Origin: Desmodus rotundus | Taxonomy: Eukaryota; Chordata; Mammalia; Chiroptera; Phyllostomidae | Length of the DNA stretch: 64,000 nucleotides | Assembly (NCBI RefSeq): GCF_022682495.2 | Contig: NC_071389.1 | Coordinates: 55,760,239 to 55,824,238, forward strand | Reading direction: 5' to 3' | Shown here: positions 50,128 through 61,599 of the stretch, piece by piece | How the letters are laid out: each line of letters starts with the position of its first letter | Position numbering within the stretch: position 1 is the first letter of the stretch | Made by a program: the position numbers and the translations under genes | Notes under the pieces: generated by a model | Told to the model about the DNA's origin: nothing | Database searches by the model: none | What the model saw: only the letters and a program-made list of their open reading frames with translations

Positions 50128-51424
50128 ATTGGAGGGTTTATGAGAAATCACCCAACTTTTAAATTAGATATGCATCAAGCTTGTGATTATGTAAGAACGG
50201 TAACAGAACTCCGATTTGTGTCCAACTTTTAAATATTGACAACTAATTAAAACAATCTGAAAATGTTGCACACTCCACAAACATGTCTGTGGGCCCCATG
50301 TCACTGTGAACTACCTGTCCGCAGCCTTGGCTTAAGAGGACTGTCCTTCATGCCCAAGTCTTTGCTCTGGTGGCATCTGTGCACACTAAGCTTCTCAGGT
50401 ACCCCGTGGGATGAAAGTTTTAAGTGAATCGTTCCCAGGAGGGGTAGAGACCTAGCAAACCAAGAGTGTTTGAACCCATGGCCTGGAACGATTTAGCTTC
50501 ACCGTCCTTTTCCCACTTAGCCTTGCTGTCAGTCCTTGATGGCTGGGTCTCTGCTTGGACATCACTTCCTCCAAGAAGTTCCAGGCTCATGAGATGAAGA
50601 AGGAAAGCCCCTTGGACCTTTGCTACCATCCCTCCAATGGATTAATACCTTGATGACATCTGTTCCTTGTGAGTTTTGTGAGCGTGAATCAATCCCTGCG
50701 ATTCAGGTCACCTCTGGTAACACTGGGAAAGAAAAAAGAAAAGAAAAGCATTTCTGGGCTCGCCACGCTGAGGAACACTGGTGTACACATCCTGCAAAGT
50801 CCTGCCTGGGTTGTCATTTGGCCACTATTTTGATGCTTCTCTTGATGTTGTGTGACTCCAGGGATGGAAACTGAAGAAATAAATTAGTGAATTTGGTGAG
50901 GTAGCTTAGTTCACTCTACTTGGATGGTTGGAGGAGGGGGATGTTTGTTTTCTTTTGTAGGATGGAGTGGTGATAAGCTTGGTCACTTGCTCACGTGGTG
51001 TCAGGGAACTCTAACTGGGGACTTGTGTGTGTGTGTGTGGGGGGGTGGTCCAATGCAGGGGCTCTGGAGGGCCTCCAGGGCTGAGTGCCCTCAGGGTGGG
51101 CTGGGCTTCAACTCTGCCGCTTTATAGAGCCTGCGTGGAGCGATGGGAAGGCCATCTGTTGTTTCCACCCTCCTGTGAATTGAAGGGGGAAAGTGACAGT
51201 TTTATAGAAAAGATATAATAAAATGAAAAAGAGACCTTTGTATTTGAAGTGACAGTTTTTCTGAACAATTGAAGAGAGACCGTTGCATGTTTCTCATTCT
51301 AAGAGAGAAAACCCGTGCACTTGCTGTTGACGGGGAGGGAGTGGGAAGAGCATCTCTCTCGCCAGTGGCCCTCTCTACTGAGCCAAGCCACTGGGCTAAG
51401 CACCTTTCCAACATTAGCCCCTTG
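50128..51424. other. Intronic sequence, nothing recognised
   Basis: No gene. GT-rich run GTGTGTGTGTGTGTGGGGGGG at about 51025-51045. Some of the first part may still be KLC2 3'-UTR. Confidence 0.45.
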
Positions 51425-51545
51425 GATGCTTGAAACAATATTGTACGTAGGTGTTATTCATATTTTACAGATAAGGACTTATTCCTCAAATTCACTCAAT
51501 TTGTAAATGGAGAAGATGGGATTTTAACTCAGGTTCTCTGATTCA
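51425..51545 (-). mobile_element. MIR SINE fragment
   Basis: Antisense: ATTCATATTTTACAGATAAGG, CACTCAATTTGTAAATGG, GGGATTTTAACTCAGGTTCTCTG. Confidence 0.75.
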
Positions 51546-52964
51546 CCATCTCTTGTTCACTGAGAAGCCGCTGGATACAGCTGGTCCCTCTGTGCCCACC
51601 TGCCATTCTAATCACGGCTCTGCCCTGCTGTGCGAGCTGGGCTCCGTGCTCCAGGCCAGCCTGGGCCCTCGTGGGGCCGGAGCACGGCCTTGCCCCACGC
51701 AGAAGCTGGAGAATGCCCGGCTTCCCCGCTCTGTCCTGCTGGGTCACTGGGGGATCTAAGTCATGTTGCATGTGCTCCTCCTGAAAACAGGGCCTAGGGC
51801 TGAGGGCGGGACTAGAGACAGACATCCTGCTCCTTTTCCCCATCTCTCTGGCATAGCACAGACTGCGTTGGTGTGTTTATTGAAAATGCCAGTGGAAATG
51901 GGGTATTATAAAGAATGGAAGAAGTGTTTATAAACATTTTAAACATAGAGCATACATTCTTTTAGCACTCCTGTGATGTAAACGGCCCTTTCTTTGAGTA
52001 GAGGACACAAACCGAAGTTCTGTTAGCCTTATGTAATCACAGCCTGAATGCAAATCTATGGGTTCTGTTTCATTTTAAGAAGCCAGAAATGTAAAATGAT
52101 GGCTGTTTAAAGATTTTTTTTTCCTAATCTAGTGTCATCTTGCCCACGCCTAATTTTTTTTTGCAACTCATTCTTATGGAGTCTTTCCAAGCAGTTAACC
52201 TAGTTTTCCTAGCAATAATAACTCCTTGTTTCACACTTATCAGTTCACATACTTTTAAATTAAATTACATAACTAGAGTAATGATATAATTGCCACAAAA
52301 GGGTTTGAGAACAAACGTGACTGCTTCTTGGTGACTGAGAGCAGCTGTCCTCCCAGCAGCTGTGAGTGTCCTGTGCCCTAGGTGACCCACAGCAGGCAGG
52401 TAGGTACTCAGGTACCTTCACAGGGGTGGGGACCCCTGGGCACCTAGTGAATCCAGCTCGCTGCAGTCCACTTGCTAGTGTCCGCTGTATGAACCGCATC
52501 CCTCTCATTATTCAGCCCCTGGAGAGGCCCCGTGCAGATCCGCTCATGAGAAGGGAAGTGACCGATGTGGGGCTCGGCCTGGTCGGTTAGACATGCTTAG
52601 ACAGGCCATGTCCCAAAAGTAGGCCGGACTGAAAATACTCACAATCTTCAAAAAATTAAAAAACACAAAACTTGTTTTTCCTCCTGCGGGTGAACAGAAC
52701 TATACTGCCTGTTTTCATGTGTCAACTGGTTGATTTATATTCCTGAATCACAGCATCATAAAGACGTATACTCTTTCCTTAGCAGTGGAAACTGCCTTTT
52801 TGGAGGCCTCCAAGCCAGAACTTAAAATTTAACTTTTGCTTTGGCGCCACCAAGTGGTTAGTTGTGAGATACCACTCTTGAAGAGAAGGTTGGATGTACA
52901 CGGTGATAACAAGAAATCTGGATGAATAGCCCAGGCAGAGCACAGAGGATTTTTAGGACAGTGA
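51546..52964. other. Intronic sequence, nothing recognised
   Basis: GC-richer at 51590-51740 (frames on both strands, no domain). Otherwise unassigned. Confidence 0.45.
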
Positions 52965-53252
52965 AACAATTTTGTTTGACATTACAATAGCAGATACATA
53001 TCATTATTTTTTTGTGCAGACTCACAGGACATACACATCAAGAGTGAACCCTAACCTAGACTATGAACTCCAGGTGGTCATGTGTCAGTGTGGGGTCACC
53101 GATTGTACCAGTGTGCCCCTGCGGTGGGGTTCACAAAGGGGGAGGCTGGGCGTATGTGTGGGAAGGGGTGTATGGGAAACCTCTGTACTTTCTTCTCACT
53201 TTTGCTGTAAGCCCAAACCTGCTTTAGAAAATAAAGCTTATTAATTAAAAAA
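52965..53252 (+). mobile_element. L1 3'-end fragment
   Basis: CATACACATCAAGAGTGAACCC, AACTCCAGGTGGTCATG, GGGGGAGGCTGGGCGTATGTG, GGGTGTATGGGAAACCTCTG, TTGCTGTAAGCCCAAACCTGC, AAAATAAAGCTTATTAATTAAAAAAA: sense 3' end of an old L1, with tail. Confidence 0.78.
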
Positions 53253-54960
53253 AATCTATTCTACATACATTTTCCCTTTGAGCAACAGGCATTGCAGGTA
53301 AGAGGAAGGTAAGACAGAGACATCCTCCAAGGAGGCTGGCTGCCTTCTCAAGCATGGATGATAGTCCCTTCATGGAGTTCCCACATTCCAGAGTCTGGGT
53401 CCTTAGCTTTGTAAATCCCAGAGGCCTTTTATTTTCCAGTGTATCCAGAATTGGTGAGTTTTCCAGGGTTACACCATACTCACCAAACCTACAAGAGACT
53501 CGTTGCTAAGTCGGAATGCCAGTGTATCGCGTTACAGTTGAAATTGTGTAAGTGGTGGCGGGACTGAAGCACCTTAGCCGAGCAGTTCATTTCCCGCCCA
53601 CCAGGAAATGTATATGGGAAGACAAATTACACGGAGTAGGTCATTTGGTGAAATCTCAGTGGGGTGGAGTGTCTGTGGGAAGGGGGTGGGGAGTATAAGG
53701 CTGTGTATCTTGAAGGCTGGTGCCCTGAAGCTGACACTGTCTGGATCAGTATAGGTGAGAACACTCCCGTTGCTGGGTGGTACCGGATCCTGGACGGTGC
53801 AAGTAACAGACCGACCTTGCCTGTTTCTTTGGGCCCTTTTTTGGAATCTGTGCTGGGCATCTTGCTTCTGTTAATCCATTCTTCTCAGGCAGGACACAGT
53901 GTAGCTGGTAAGACTGATGCTGCAGACCTGATGATGTAGCTCGGGCTCCTGAGAATTTGGTCGCTGAGGTGATTAGCATTCGCATCATCAGTCACCATTT
54001 ATAGGTTGTTGCTCAGGGGATCTGCTCTACTTACCTCATGATAATTTTTAATGCTTTCATTCTCAGAGGAAAACTGATGTTTTTGGCAATTCTGTCCCTG
54101 AATGCAGGTTAAAATTAATATGTAAAATCCTTAGCAAAACAGTAATAGCAAAACAGTACTGGCTGAGGGTGGGAATTATTCCAGGTTCTGAGTCGGTACG
54201 AATGCATTTGCACAGGTCCACTGATGTCTTGTGCCTTGAGAGCTGGTGCGGTGCTCACTGCCTGCTTGTACTTACCAGCCTGTCCTGTGATTCCTCATTG
54301 GAGCTCAGTTATCTCCAGTTCTTGGTGCACCATCCCCCCACCCCACCTCTGTTCTTGCCCCCACCTGCTGCCACGGACAGTCCTCAGTGGAGGGGACTTG
54401 GGCGATGTTTGCAGAAGTTATAAATTGGTGGCCTGTGTTTGGAATTTGATCTACAGATCTCTTTGATTTTGACCAAAATGTTTTTGCAAATTTGACACAA
54501 TTGCCAAAACTCAAAAATCAGGAGATTCATAACAAACTCTGGGAATTCAGTTTTTGTGCAAGCAAGTAGATCTGGCTATGCAGGGCCTTTTGATACATTC
54601 TCATAGGGACTACGTTGTCAGAGTGGCCTAGGCAGGGCGTGCCCTTTCTACGTACCCTAGGTCCCCGCCCTACCCTTTCACTCATTTATGTAACTGCTTG
54701 GTATTGGGGGGCAACTCTTCATAAGTTGGAAAATCAAAACTGAAAATGTAACACGGACACAAACCAAGCGTAAGGGAAAGAGTGGTTTCCCGTGGACTCT
54801 TGCTCCGCGGCTCTTGCCTGCCTCCTGAGGGGACTGCCTTCCTTGGAACCCATTTCCATCATCTTTTTCTTTCTAATCCTGCTTCTCTCCCTATGTCACC
54901 TCTGAATTTATCCCTTGTGCTTCCAAGAGGTGGGTGTTGAAGTGTTGTTGAGGAAAGCAG
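53253..54960. other. Intronic sequence, nothing recognised
   Basis: No gene. Frames at 53627-53988 overlap on opposite strands. Confidence 0.5.
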
Positions 54961-54964
54961 ACAG

Positions 54965-55102
54965 ATTTTGGGGGCGCGAGACTTGGATTTGAATCCCAGC
55001 TCTTCTCCTTAGTGAGTTTTTAGTTTCCTTTTCTGTGAAATGAGGGCTATAACTTGCCTCATAGATTGGTATGAGCATTAAATGGGATTTTGTGTATAAA
55101 GC
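54965..55102 (+). mobile_element. MIR SINE
   Basis: ACTTGGATTTGAATCCCAGC, TTTTCTGTGAAATGAGGGC, TATGAGCATTAAATGGGA in + strand order. Confidence 0.85.
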
Positions 55103-55553
55103 ATCAAACAGAAGGTGGGTATTCAAGTAACATTTTCTCTCTCCCTCTATTTAAAAATTTTTTATTCAGATATGGCTCTTTCCCTTCTTCACAACCTTGA
55201 AGAAGTCCCGCTGATCTCTTACCTCTGCTTTCCTGCCGTGTACACCTCTTTACTCTTACAATAAAGTCAACTATTTTATTTTTCATTCCTTACCACTTCC
55301 AGTCTTTCCCATCTGTACACTTCAAGTACTTCCCTTTTCCTTTTGTAGCCAGACCTCTCGTAGAGTCTCCCATGGGACTAACGAATGACAGGTGAATTTG
55401 TTTGGGAAAATTCTATAAGAAGCAATGCTTTTTATAAAATCTCTGTAATAATTGTACATAGTTTTGTGACGGAAACTACAGTAACTTTTACAGCAGTCTG
55501 TTGGAGTTATTTCTGAATATATATACCTTTCCCCATCTATTGTATCTTTATAG
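55103..55553. other. End of GIPC2 intron 3
   Basis: Ends with the exon 4 acceptor CATCTATTGTATCTTTATAG. Intron 3 spans 31908-55553, 23.6 kb. Nothing else recognised here. Confidence 0.65.
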
Positions 55554-55660
55554 AAATAGAGCCAAGGTCAAAATCTGGAAATTCTTCAGCAGGAAGAAGT
55601 GGTACTGGAAGGGAGACACTTCGCCTGAGACCAAAAGGTCCTGCCACCGTGGAAGAAGTG
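55554..55660 (+). CDS. GIPC2: GIPC2 exon 4 (linker between PDZ and GH2)
   Basis: 107 bases: two bases completing the split codon (G|AA, Glu), then 35 codons. The acceptor is TGTATCTTTATAG; the donor is GAAGAAGTG followed by GTATGT (a good but non-perfect donor). It encodes EIEPRSKSGNSSAGRSG, then TGRETLRLRPKGPATVEEV. TLRLR.KGPATVEE is a family signature of the linker just before the GH2 domain. The serine/glycine-rich first half is the least conserved part of the family. The phase fits exon 3 on the left (phase 1) and exon 5 on the right (phase 0). A chance frame in another register covers this region and is not the coding one. Confidence 0.95.
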
Positions 55661-56289
55661 GTATGTTGTGTTCAGTTAGTCTCCGTTCTGCATGGACATG
55701 TACGGGCGTTTATGGTTATTGGAGCTGGGAAGAAAGGTAAAACCATGAGGTTAAATAAGTTGCCATATATTCTAACTAAAGCACGACTTTTAATTCATTG
55801 CCCACTTAATCAACATGAAAGTTACTGAAGGATTTAAGACGGACTATAGAAACTAAGTGCATGAGAAGAGACTGTGATCTCTAGCAATCCTCAGCTACCT
55901 GCAGACAACTTTTTCTGGAGTCTATGGACATCTGGACTGGGCTCAAAAATGTTCTTCGAAGATCTAAGAATGAAGAAGTCTCAGAGCCACCTGTAGGAGT
56001 AAACATACTTAAGGTTCTGATAATGACAGATAATATCCATGAATTCCAGCCTCCTCAGGTGAAGCATTTCGAAGTCACCTTTGATTGTTCCCTGGCATGG
56101 TGCACGTCCCTTCCATCGGCAAGTCCTGGCGGGTCTGCCTCCACGACAGGCCGGCACCCGACAGCAAGGCACCACTTCTGCTCCCCCCGCTCTGGCCCAA
56201 GGCGCCCATGTCTTATCCTGAGTGTTGCAGTTCCCCAGTCAGTCTTCCTGTGCCCACCCTGGCTCTCTTCCCCTCTGTGCTCACACAGC
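55661..56289. other. Start of GIPC2 intron 4
   Basis: Intron 4 spans 55661-61429. This stretch is unassigned. The 160-codon frame at 55924-56406 has no domain and runs into L2 sequence. Confidence 0.5.
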
Positions 56290-57062
56290 AGCCAGAATTA
56301 TCATTCAGAAACACCAATGAGGTTATGTTACTTTCCTGTTCAAAACCCTCCAGTAGCTTCCCATGTCACTCTGAATGGAAGCAGAAGTCCTCAAATGACT
56401 GAGTGATCTGACCCTGCATTTCTTCTCTGATCTCATTTCCTGCCACTCTGCTCCTGGCTTCCTCTGTGTCTGCCATGCGGGTCTCCCTCTGTCCCCCAGC
56501 ACTCCAGATGTATGCACGCACGGGGTCCTTGTACTGCTGTGCCCTCTACCTGAATGCTTTGTGTATTTTTGGGTGTGGCTCCCTCCCTTGCTTTCTTCAG
56601 GTTTCTGCCCATGTAGCATCTTCTCTAAAAGGATGCCTCTAAGTATCTTGTCTAAATAGCTATTCCTGCTGCCCCTCCTGCTACCCAATCTTCCTTACCC
56701 TTAATTTTCTTTAGAGCATTAAACACAATACGGCTCATTATATCCTTATTTCCTTTTTGTTTATTGCCTATCTCCTTTGCTCATGTCTTTTTAAAAAAAT
56801 TTACATTATTTTTTAAATTTACTTAATTTTTTCCATCATCATTTACCCCCCCCAATACCTTCTACCTCCATGCATCCCCCACCACAATCACCATACTGTT
56901 GTCTGTGTTCATGAGTGTTTTCTCTTTTTTTTTTTTTTTGCTTAATCCCTCCACCCTCAGCCCTACCTCCCCATCTGTCTTGTTCACTGCAGTATCCCCG
57001 ATACCTAGAACAGTACCTGACACATCAAAGGGGCTCAAATCTTTGCTGAATTAATGAATTAA
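56290..57062 (+). mobile_element. L2 LINE 3' end, split by an L1 fragment
   Basis: Left part 56290-56785: TTCAAAACCCTCCAGTAGC, GATCTGACCCTGCATTTC, GCATTAAACACAATACGGC. Right part 56976-57062: CTGTCTTGTTCACTGCAGTATCCCC, TACCTAGAACAGTACCTGAC, AATCTTTGCTGAATTAATGAA. Together they give a full L2 3' order with the insert at 56786-56975 removed. Confidence 0.88.
56786..56975 (-). mobile_element. L1 3'-end fragment inside the L2
   Basis: TTTTTAAAAAAATTTACATTATTTT, ATCATTTACCCCCCCC, CACCACAATCACCATACTGTTGTCTGTG, then a T-run at 56928-56940: antisense bat-type L1 3' sequence interrupting an L2. Confidence 0.72.
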
Positions 57063-57546
57063 CACATAATTCATTTCAGCTTGAGAAGAGTGAGGGTTTC
57101 ACTTATTGACTGGGTCAGTGTTTGAGTTAAAAACAGCAGAAGTAGAAGAGACAAAAATATAATGAAGAAGGGTGGAAAAAAAGGACAGCAGGGGTTAGGG
57201 GCAGGATTTGAACTGGCAGGCAGGAGGTCAGGCCCGCTCACAACAGCGAAGACGACAGTGGCGATGAAGTCATCCTGTGGGCACTGGGCAGATGAGCAGG
57301 CGGCTGAGGCTAGCGAAATTCAGAAGGCAGGAGCACAGGCCCTGGGCCCAGCTAGTCCCTCTGTGTGTGTATTGTCCTAGGATCCCCGAGTGTTTGAAGA
57401 GCCAAGGTGTGAGACAGGTGAGCCATTTGGAGGCTCTCTCTGTAGAGCAGGTTCCCGGAGCTTGTGGGGCGACCATGGTCAGAGTCAGCCATGGGGTGGC
57501 TTGATGGAGTAGACACTCAAGCAGCTATGAGGCCAAGGTTGCCCTT
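57063..57546. other. Intronic sequence, nothing recognised
   Basis: Unassigned. Frames on both strands at 57162-57504 have no domain. Confidence 0.5.
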
Positions 57547-57773
57547 TTAAAAAAAAAGATTTTATTTATTTAATTTTAGACAGAGGGTGAGGGAGGGAGA
57601 GAGAGAGGGAGAGAAACATCAATGTGTGGTTACCTCTCACATGCCCCCTACTGGGGACCTGGCCTACAACCCAGGCATGTGCCTGGACTGGGAATTGAAC
57701 CATCAACCCTTTGGTTCGACAACCCTTTGGTTCATAGGCTGGCACTCAATCCACTGAGCCACACCAGCCAGGA
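57547..57773 (-). mobile_element. VES SINE with a 16-base internal duplication
   Basis: Antisense VES from TTTTAAAAAAAAAGATTTTATTT to CCACTGAGCCACACCAGCCAGGA. Within its B-box region the 16-base unit CAACCCTTTGGTTCGA (57704-57719) is followed at once by CAACCCTTTGGTTCAT (57720-57735). Confidence 0.94.
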
Positions 57774-58239
57774 CAAGTCCTTTTGAGTTTTTGAGCCACC
57801 GAGGATGTTGTCAGTTTGGGGGAATCTAGAGGAAGATTTTGAATTGGGTGCAGAAAGGAACTGATTTGGAGGCAAAGGGCAACAAAGAAACCAGGGAGAG
57901 TCAAAGGTGTTTCAAAAGTGAGGTATGATGAAGTATGTCAAGAAAAATCCAGACAGTGACTTTTGGTCGTTCCAAGTCTTTACCTTTCCTTTGCCCAGCA
58001 CGCCACCAGGCACATTGCTGAGGCCAGTAAATGTTTATTGAATGAATGAGTAAACTTCAGTGGAAGAAAGGAATGTGTAAGGGAATGGAAAAAACAGTGG
58101 GAGGAAACTGGCAGAGAGGAGGTAGGAAATGAGGCTGTCAGAAAAGGACAGACCTTAAAACGGTCTACAAAGGTAGCAAGGGTGGCAGGGAAAACTCCAT
58201 ATCACTTCAGGAGAAGTGTCACTTCTAATCGTTAACACG
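57774..58239. other. Intronic sequence with a short L2-like end near 57990-58050
   Basis: GCCACCAGGCACATTGCTGAGG followed by GTAAATGTTTATTGAATGAATGAG (about 58005-58050) resembles an L2 3' terminus. The rest is unassigned. Confidence 0.5.
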
Positions 58240-59062
58240 GTTAATAAATATTTTTTGAGCACCTGCTGTGTATAAGCTGCTGGAATGAAAAGAGTAGCTG
58301 AAGAGTATCTCTCTGGGGAGGTAGGAAAGATTCATTCAAAGATAAACATATAAAACTCCATTCCTATTTGCATAGCCTGTTTCATTAAATAGGGCAATTA
58401 AAATAGCTCATAATGAAAGGAAAGAGCTAGTGTGGTAATAACATTAAATTTGATACAAATGACTTACAATCTATTTCAAACACTAAAGGATTTATAGGTT
58501 TAAACAGATCATCCCCTCATTACCTAGCACAGCTTCTGATGTTAATTCTGATGACTTTGTGAATGACACTCCACCTACACACCTCCTGATTTATTCAATA
58601 GGTGGTCCAGGAGCTGGTGATACAAAGATGAGAACAAAGACCTTGTTTTCCTCTAACAAGAGAGAGGCATGAAAAGAAGCTGTTACAAACCAGGGGAAAG
58701 GGTTAATGTCACAAAGCAGAGGCTGATCAGCTGCTGTCAGGGAAAGAAGGGAAGTCAGAGAATTCCCTCCAGAAGAAACGGTCAAGTTGGTTAATGATGG
58801 TGAGAAGAGTGTTGTAGGCCGAAACAGAGATGTTCTTGGGGGCCCTAGAGGAGTTCATGGGATTGGAGTGTGGGCGCTGGAGGTATCTGGTGGGGGTTGG
58901 TGAGGCTGGAGGTGTAGACCTGGGTCAGGATGTGAAGGGCCTGTGGATAATGGGGGAGCCATTTATGAACTTTGAGGGGAGCAGCACCGTTTTGCATTTT
59001 AGAAAAATGTCTTAATTCTGGGGGTTGTTGAGCAGGGTGGATTTGAGAGAGTGAAGATTGTA
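58240..59062 (-). mobile_element. L2 LINE, antisense
   Basis: GAGCACCTGCTGTGTATAAGC at the left, GTCCAGGAGCTGGTGATAC, AAGGGCCTGTGGATAATGGG, GGAGCCATTTATGAACTTTGAGG and CCGTTTTGCATTTTAG follow antisense L2 order, with an unassigned AT-rich stretch at 58330-58580. Confidence 0.62.
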
Positions 59063-59087
59063 CACAGGGAGACAAACTGGAAAACCT

Positions 59088-59625
59088 ACGCAAATAAGAA
59101 AAGATGGAGAATATTCTTCAACCATAAGAAAGAAGGAAATCCTACCATTTGTAACTGCATGGATGAAACTTGAGGGCATTATGCTAAGTGAAATAAGTCA
59201 GAAAAGACAAATACCATATGATCTCACTTGTATGTGGAATCTTAAACAAAACAAAACAAAAGAAAACAAACTCAAACTCATAGTTACAGGGAACAGACTG
59301 GTGGTTGCCAGAGGCAGGGTGGGGGATGGGCAGAATGGGGAAAGGCGGTCAAATGGCACAGACTTCCGTGCACAAATACGTCCTGGGGATGTCGTGCACG
59401 ATGACTATGGTTCGTGGTACTGTGCTGTATATTTGAAAGGTGCTAAGAGAATAAATCTTAAAAGTTCTCATCATAGGAAAAACACTTGTAACTATGTGTG
59501 GTGAGGGATGTTAACTAGACGTATTGCGGTGATGATTTTGCAATACCTACATATACCACATCATTACGTTTGTACACCTGGAACTGACGTAATGTTTTGT
59601 CATTACGTCATACTACAGTTTAAAA
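59088..59625 (+). mobile_element. L1 3' end (sense)
   Basis: GTAACTGCATGGATGAAACTTGAGG, ATTATGCTAAGTGAAATAAGTC, ACCATATGATCTCACTTGTATGTGG, GACTGGTGGTTGCCAGAGGC, then TTTGTACACCTGGAACTGACG: ORF2 end and 3'-UTR of an older L1. The 148-codon frame at 59058-59504 lies across this non-coding 3'-UTR and is not a gene. Confidence 0.88.
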
Positions 59626-60137
59626 AAGAAAAGAGAAGAAAAGATGAGAGCTGAACACAGGCACTCAGAATGTGGATGGGAGAGGTGATGAGATCAGGGG
59701 TCATTTAGAACTGCTAACAGTGGTGGCGACTTTATGCGGGAAGTACTGATACTTGTTATGGGAACTTACAAAATGGCCAGATGGGTGCGAAGGTAGGCGC
59801 CTTAGTTACTCTGCACAGCCTGTTGCTTTACAGAGGCCATTCCAGACACGGGAGAGAAGGCAAGAGTGATGTATCGTGTCTGTTATTGCTTTAAAGGCCT
59901 CGTTAAGATAAACAAAAACATGAGAGAGTTGTAACAATATCCTCAAGGAACTAAAAATAAAATTTTATTTGCATGAAAATGCAAATATTTTAAATAAGTT
60001 TTGAGAATACAAAGCAACATACATTTATAATAACACTAAGTATTATGAATCTCTTACAATGTAATTGTGAATTCAACATTTGCACTTAGAGATTTTTAAC
60101 ATCTTTGGGCATTTCTTTTTCATCTGTGAAGTCATTT
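59626..60137. other. Intronic sequence, nothing recognised
   Basis: AT-rich and unassigned. Confidence 0.5.
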
Positions 60138-60152
60138 AAAATCAAATATTGA

Positions 60153-60227
60153 GGTTTGGCTGGGGTGGGGTGGAGGGGTGTGGAGAAAATGCAGATAACT
60201 GTAATTGAACAACAATAAAAAAATTAA
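60153..60227 (+). mobile_element. Very short L1 3'-end insertion with target duplication
   Basis: GGTTTGGCTGGGGTGGGGTGG to AACTGTAATTGAACAACAATAAAAAAATT is the last 75 or so bases of a bat L1. It is flanked by a perfect 15-base duplication AAAATCAAATATTGA at 60138-60152 and 60228-60242. Confidence 0.9.
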
Positions 60228-60309
60228 AAAATCAAATATTGAAATAAATTGAGCACAGGACAAGACTTTATCAAATATAAAACTTAGATTTTAAAAGAAT
60301 AATATAATA

Positions 60310-60431
60310 CAGGGTAGGGCAAAAGTAGTTTTACAGTTGTGAGTATGCAAAACAGTTTATTCTTTTATTATATTTATTAATTATTGCATTGTGAATATGA
60401 AGAACTGTAAGCTTACTTTTACCACACCCTG
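60310..60431. mobile_element. Mariner-type MITE, 122 bp
   Basis: The left end CAGGGTAGGGCAAAAGTAG and the complement of the right end CAGGGTGTGGTAAAAGTAA form terminal inverted repeats that match at about 25 of 30 positions when extended through TTTACAGTT. TA dinucleotides bound it at 60308-60309 and 60432-60433. No coding capacity. Similar non-autonomous Tc1/mariner elements are common in vespertilionid bats. Confidence 0.88.
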
Positions 60432-60463
60432 TATATCCAATCATTTTTTTCACTGACAAAAAT

Positions 60464-60545
60464 TTTAAAATATTGATTGTAACATTATATTAGTTTGAGG
60501 TTTCCAGTATAATGATTTCAGTATATATTGTAACTCACTGAAACT
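60464..60545 (-). mobile_element. L1 3'-end fragment, antisense
   Basis: TTTTAAAATATTGATTGTAACATTATATTAGTTTGAGG followed by CAGTATAATGATTTCAGTATATATTG: the same antisense L1 3' pattern seen at 22683. Confidence 0.6.
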
Positions 60546-61429
60546 TTTTTTTTCACTGAAACTTTTAATAACAGTTTTAGAAAGAACAAAAGTATTTTGG
60601 TTCTATTAATATGTAAGACAACAATTACTTTAAGAATATTTCATCATGACCTTATCCTTAAAAAATTCTATTTTTGTGTACTTTTATAGTGTGCACAATA
60701 GATTAATATGGTAATACATGTGCATAATTTGTAAAAGCTGCAAGTAATAAAATTAAATAAAAAATAAGCAATAAGGGTATGTGTTCAGAAATGGCTTTCT
60801 CCGGGGTGAGGCACTGAGGGGTTTGGAGGCTCCAGCTGGCAGGACGAAGACAGAGCCCTTTCCACAGCTCCCTGCTCCCCTGAAGGTCTCGTCACGCCTG
60901 CCACTGGGTTTCTCATCACAATGGGCGCTTTCCGGCCCCATCCCACGGTGCAGTCTTTTCTCGGCCCCACTGACCTCATGTGGACGTTGCGTTTACTGCC
61001 TTCTTCGGGCAGTGACCCCCCTGCTTGTCGACACCAGTTCATCTTTGAAAACACAATCTCGTCAACTTCTTTCTGAAGTCTTCCGTGGCTCTTAGAGATT
61101 TAAATTGACTTGCCCCATGATGCCTCTGTACCTTAGATATCCTTTAAAAAATTGTGCTTATTATTGTCATTTAGGCATTTATTTTCACATCTGTATCCCC
61201 TGCTAGAGAGCCAGCTACTTGGAGACTGTGTTCTTGGCTTTTCTTTGGATCCTAATGCTGATGCTGAAAATAAGTACTTACTGTATAGATTTGCACTGAG
61301 TTGCAGAGCACATTCTAGATATATTTTCATTCCAGTTAGCTCCATCTCATATTTTCCCCTATGTATGCCTTGACATTCAAGAAATTTCACATAACACTAA
61401 CTATCTTATTTCTCTTTTCTTTGATAAAG
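60546..61429. other. End of GIPC2 intron 4
   Basis: Includes a GC-rich unassigned island at about 60790-61000 with overlapping frames but no domain. Ends in the exon 5 acceptor TCTCTTTTCTTTGATAAAG. Confidence 0.55.
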
Positions 61430-61511
61430 CCCTCTGAAACCAAAGTCAAGGCAATTGAAAAGGTTGATGAACTTCTTGAATTGTACATGGGAATTCGAGA
61501 TGCTGATTTAG
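61430..61511 (+). CDS. GIPC2: GIPC2 exon 5 (start of GH2 domain)
   Basis: 82 bases: 27 codons plus one base (phase 1). The acceptor is TTTCTCTTTTCTTTGATAAAG before CCC; the donor is GATTTAG followed by GTAAGA. It encodes PSETKVKAIEKVDELLELYM, then GIRDADL. KAIEK.DE.LELYMGIRD is the strongly conserved opening of the GIPC GH2 domain, which binds myosin VI and takes part in dimerisation. In known GIPC2 the next residues are ATTMFEAGKDK from a final exon, which I do not find before 64000 and which should lie downstream. With exons 2 to 4 this gives about 186 contiguous residues of a protein of roughly 315. Confidence 0.96.
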
Positions 61512-61599
61512 GTAAGATTATACTATTTTAAAAAGTCTTATATATATTTTTTATTTTGAAGGAACTTAATGCTTATTTATGTCTTTCTTGCATTTATAG

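Noticed and set aside
55924..56406. A 160-codon plus-strand frame shortly after GIPC2 exon 4
   Set aside because: It runs into L2 sequence, shows no domain, and is not in a frame that continues from exon 4.
59058..59504. A 148-codon plus-strand open frame
   Set aside because: It lies across an L1 ORF2 end and 3'-UTR; the translated part outside ORF2 is non-coding repeat.
60781..61095. GC-rich patch with frames on both strands upstream of exon 5, considered as an extra exon or a CpG island
   Set aside because: No GIPC-like residues, no fitting splice borders, and CpG content is modest.
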